Below, piece by piece: positions 40,752 through 43,799 of a stretch of DNA of 43,799 nucleotides. Source of the stretch: an uncultured Bacilli bacterium (GTDB taxonomy: Bacteria; Bacillota_I; Bacilli_A; RF39; UBA660); assembly GCA_947629815.1 (NCBI GenBank), contig CANRFG010000007.1:1-43799 (forward strand). Direction: 5' to 3'. A program made the position numbers and the translations under genes. Each line of letters begins with the position of its first letter. The stretch's first letter is position 1. The notes below the pieces were generated by a model that made no database searches, had not been told where the DNA came from, and worked only from the letters and a program-made list of their open reading frames with translations.

Positions 40752-42545
40752 ATGAATCAAAAACTTCGTAGTGAAATAAGTGATGAGTATAAATGGGATA
40801 TATCAAAAATTTATAGTAGTAAAGATTTATTTGAAAAAGATTTAGTAAAATGTTTAGAAGAAATAAAAAAAATAAAAAATCATACTAATTTAATGGAAAG
40901 TGCAAATAATTTATATGAATGTTTAAAACAAGAATATGAAACTGCTAGAATGTTAGATAAACTATATATGTATGCACATTTATCACTTGATACTGATACA
41001 ACTAACACAGAATCACAAGAAATGGTTGGAAAAGTTAAAAATTTATTTAAAGAATTTGATGAAGCAACATCTTTTATAAAACCAAGTTTATTAAAATATG
41101 ATTATGATGTAATCTTAAAATTTTATAATGAACAACCTAAATTAAAAGAATATGAAGTTGTTTTAAAAGATTTATTTAGATATAAAAATCATACTTTAAG
41201 TGAAAATGAAGAAATTTTAATTTCAAGATTAAGTAAAGCACTATCAAGTTCTTCAAACACATATGAAAATTTAACTGATTCTGATATGACTTTTGGAAAA
41301 ATAGTAGATGAAAATAATGAGTCAGTAGAACTTACAAGTAGTAATTATTCTAAATATATAAAATCAAAAGATAGAAAAGTTAGAAAAGATGCTTTTGATT
41401 TGATGTATAAAACTTATGAAAAATTTAAAAATACTATTGCATCTTCTTATGTTGGAGATGTAGAAGCAAATTCTTCACTTGCTAAAATATATAACTTTTC
41501 ATCTGCTTTAGAAGCATCATTATTTGCAGATGAAATAAATGTAGAAGTATATGATAATTTAATTAAAACAGTTTCAAATAACCTTAATTATATTTATAAA
41601 TATTATGATATTAAAAAGAAAGCATTAAATCTTGAAGAATTACATTTATATGATACTTATGTACCTGTAGTTGATGAAAGTACTAAAGAATATTCTTTTG
41701 AACAAGCAGTTGATATTGTTAAAGATGCTTTAAGTATTTTAGGTGATGAATATTCAAAAGATTTAGAAAAAGCATTTAAAGAAAAATGGATAGATGTATA
41801 TAATAGTAAAGGTAAAAGAAGTGGAGCATATTCTAGTGGTTCATATGATACAAATCCATATTTGCTTTTAAATTTTGAAGGTACATTAAATGATGTTTCT
41901 ACTTTAGCGCATGAATTAGGTCATTCAATGCATAGTTATTATTCAAAGAAAAATAATTCATTTCAAAATAGTGGGTATAAAATATTTGTTGCAGAAGTTG
42001 CATCTACAGTAAATGAGTTACTTCTTGCATTTCATTTACTTAATAAAACAGAAGATAGAAATGAAAAATTAGTTATTTTAAACAATTTACTTGATTTGTT
42101 TAAATCTACTATATATAGACAAACAATGTTTGCAGAATTTGAAAGAGAAATGTATAAGAAACATGAAAATAACGAAGTTTTAACACACGAAGTTTTAAGT
42201 GATTTCTATTATAATTTAAATAAAAAATATTTTGGTGATGGAGTTATAATAGATGACTATATTAGATATGAATGGGAAAGAATACCACATTTTTACTATA
42301 ATTTTTATGTATATAAATATGCAACAGGATTAAGTGCTGCATGTTATATAGTAGATAATATACTAAAAAATACAAACAACATGAAAGAAAATTATCTTAA
42401 ATTTTTAACTTTAGGTGGTTCTATGCCCCCTTTAGAGGAATTAAAAGTAATGGGTATAGATATGACTGATAGTGTAGTAGTAGAATCAGCTATTAAAATG
42501 TTTGATTCAATATTACAACAATTTGAACAATTATTAGAGAAGTAA
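40752..42545 (+). CDS. pepF: Oligoendopeptidase F (M3 family)
   Basis: [12 protein letters not shown] zinc motif; PepF N-terminal pattern. Confidence 0.93.
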   Translation: MNQKLRSEISDEYKWDISKIYSSKDLFEKDLVKCLEEIKKIKNHTNLMESANNLYECLKQEYETARMLDKLYMYAHLSLDTDTTNTESQEMVGKVKNLFKEFDEATSFIKPSLLKYDYDVILKFYNEQPKLKEYEVVLKDLFRYKNHTLSENEEILISRLSKALSSSSNTYENLTDSDMTFGKIVDENNESVELTSSNYSKYIKSKDRKVRKDAFDLMYKTYEKFKNTIASSYVGDVEANSSLAKIYNFSSALEASLFADEINVEVYDNLIKTVSNNLNYIYKYYDIKKKALNLEELHLYDTYVPVVDESTKEYSFEQAVDIVKDALSILGDEYSKDLEKAFKEKWIDVYNSKGKRSGAYSSGSYDTNPYLLLNFEGTLNDVSTLAHELGHSMHSYYSKKNNSFQNSGYKIFVAEVASTVNELLLAFHLLNKTEDRNEKLVILNNLLDLFKSTIYRQTMFAEFEREMYKKHENNEVLTHEVLSDFYYNLNKKYFGDGVIIDDYIRYEWERIPHFYYNFYVYKYATGLSAACYIVDNILKNTNNMKENYLKFLTLGGSMPPLEELKVMGIDMTDSVVVESAIKMFDSILQQFEQLLEK

Positions 42546-42556
42546 GAGGTGAAAGT

Positions 42557-43654
42557 ATGAATAAAAGGGACTATTATGAAGTTTTAGGAGTTCCTAAAAC
42601 AGCTACTGAAGATGAAATAAAAAGTGCTTTTAGAAAGATAGCTAAAAAATATCACCCAGATGTTTGCAAAGAACCAGGCGCTGAAGAAAAATTCAAAGAA
42701 GCACAAGAAGCTTACGCAGTTTTGTCAGATGCAAGTAAAAGAAAACAATATGATCAATTTGGTCATGCAGCATTTTCAAATGGTTCAGGAGGTGCTGGAT
42801 TCGACTTTTCAGATTTTGATTTTTCAGATATATTTAGTGATATATTTGGAGGAGGATTTGGTGGATTTAATTTTGGTGGAAGGTCATCAAATCGAGCAAG
42901 AAAAGGTAGAGATAGTGTAGTAGATGTAAATCTTACATTTGAAGAGGCTGTATTTGGATGTAAAAAAACTATAAATGTTACTGTAAATGAAGATTGTAGT
43001 GACTGTAATGGTAAAGGTGGACATGGTGAAAAGAAGTGTTCAAATTGTAATGGAACAGGAACAGTTACTACAGAACAAAGGTCTTTATTTGGTGCTTTTA
43101 TGACAAGGACTACTTGTTCTGAATGTGGTGGAACAGGTAGAACATATGAAAGAACTTGTAATACTTGTAGAGGAACAGGAAAAGTAAGAAAAAATAAAGA
43201 TTTAGAAGTAAAAATACCTGCAGGAGTTGATACAGGCAATCAATTGAGACTTTCAGGTAAAGGTGAGGCTGGAGTAAATGGTGGGCCTAATGGAGATTTA
43301 TATTTGGAATTTACTGTTAAAGAACATCCAATATATAAAAGAGACGATATAGATATTTATTTAGAATATCCAATTTCTATATCAGATGCAGTTTTAGGGT
43401 GTAAAAAAGAAGTTCCAACTTTATATGGCACTGTTAAACTTACAATTACTCCAGGGACACAAACTAATGATAAGTATCGATTAAAAGGAAAAGGAATAGA
43501 AGATGTACATTCATCTAAAAAAGGTGATATGTATGTTATAATGAAAGTTATCATTCCAAGTAAACTTACTCGTGATCAGAAAAAATTATTTGAGCAATTG
43601 TCAAAAACTGAACTTGATGATGAAGAATTAAAAAAAATAAATAAATATATATAG
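42557..43654 (+). CDS. dnaJ: Chaperone DnaJ
   Basis: J-domain HPD; four CxxCxGxG zinc motifs. Confidence 0.98.
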   Translation: MNKRDYYEVLGVPKTATEDEIKSAFRKIAKKYHPDVCKEPGAEEKFKEAQEAYAVLSDASKRKQYDQFGHAAFSNGSGGAGFDFSDFDFSDIFSDIFGGGFGGFNFGGRSSNRARKGRDSVVDVNLTFEEAVFGCKKTINVTVNEDCSDCNGKGGHGEKKCSNCNGTGTVTTEQRSLFGAFMTRTTCSECGGTGRTYERTCNTCRGTGKVRKNKDLEVKIPAGVDTGNQLRLSGKGEAGVNGGPNGDLYLEFTVKEHPIYKRDDIDIYLEYPISISDAVLGCKKEVPTLYGTVKLTITPGTQTNDKYRLKGKGIEDVHSSKKGDMYVIMKVIIPSKLTRDQKKLFEQLSKTELDDEELKKINKYI

Positions 43655-43673
43655 AACTTATTTTAAAGTTCTT

Positions 43674-43716
43674 TCAGACTGTTGACAAATGAAAAATTTG
43701 AAAACAGTCTTTTTTA
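43674..43716 (+). terminator. Terminator-like hairpin downstream of dnaJ
   Basis: AGACTGTT...CAAAT...ATTTG...AACAGTCTTTTTT. Confidence 0.65.
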
Positions 43717-43732
43717 AATTCAAAAAATATAT

Positions 43733-43793
43733 TATAATAAGAATGTAAGGTTGCTTATTGTACCTAAATTAAGCTTACAAACCTTACTTTTTT
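43733..43793 (+). ncRNA. Candidate ~50-nt transcript or attenuator at window edge
   Basis: TATAAT at 43733-43738 directly followed by GTAAGGTT...AACCTTAC-TTTTTT hairpin, with alternative TGTAAG/CTTACA pairing. Confidence 0.35.
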
Positions 43794-43799
43794 ATTGGA

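Overview
This is a 43.8 kb AT-rich Bacillota (Firmicutes) chromosomal segment using the standard genetic code (TGA is a stop, e.g. after spo0A). Spo0A, SpoIID and two alpha/beta-type SASP genes indicate a spore-forming lineage. The backbone carries: a 12-gene tRNA cluster; ezrA; thiI; clpP; glycolysis genes (gap, pgk, gpmI); a lipid/glycan gene pair; spo0A; hemW; a nucleotide kinase and rnhB; and hrcA-grpE-dnaK-pepF-dnaJ. Accessory content is concentrated at 2.1-8.1 kb. The first part is a compact ~3.05 kb integrated element in tRNA-Pro, bounded by a 19-bp direct repeat, with a tyrosine integrase, an 83-aa ORF, an HUH-type rolling-circle Rep and a structured non-coding segment. It is followed by an orphan MvaI/BcnI-like restriction endonuclease, two XRE regulators and a holin-like pair. 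Other accessory loci are two prepilin-like surface proteins, a large beta-repeat surface protein, and an unannotated ~280-nt RNA locus (23.59-23.87 kb). That locus encodes a 23-aa hydrophobic peptide whose ribosome-binding site lies in a hairpin and whose 5' leader is complementary to a downstream terminator hairpin, so it resembles a type I toxin or riboregulator. The strongest candidates for something undescribed are the mini integrative Rep element and this small-peptide RNA locus. Everything was read by eye; no database searches or folding programs were run.
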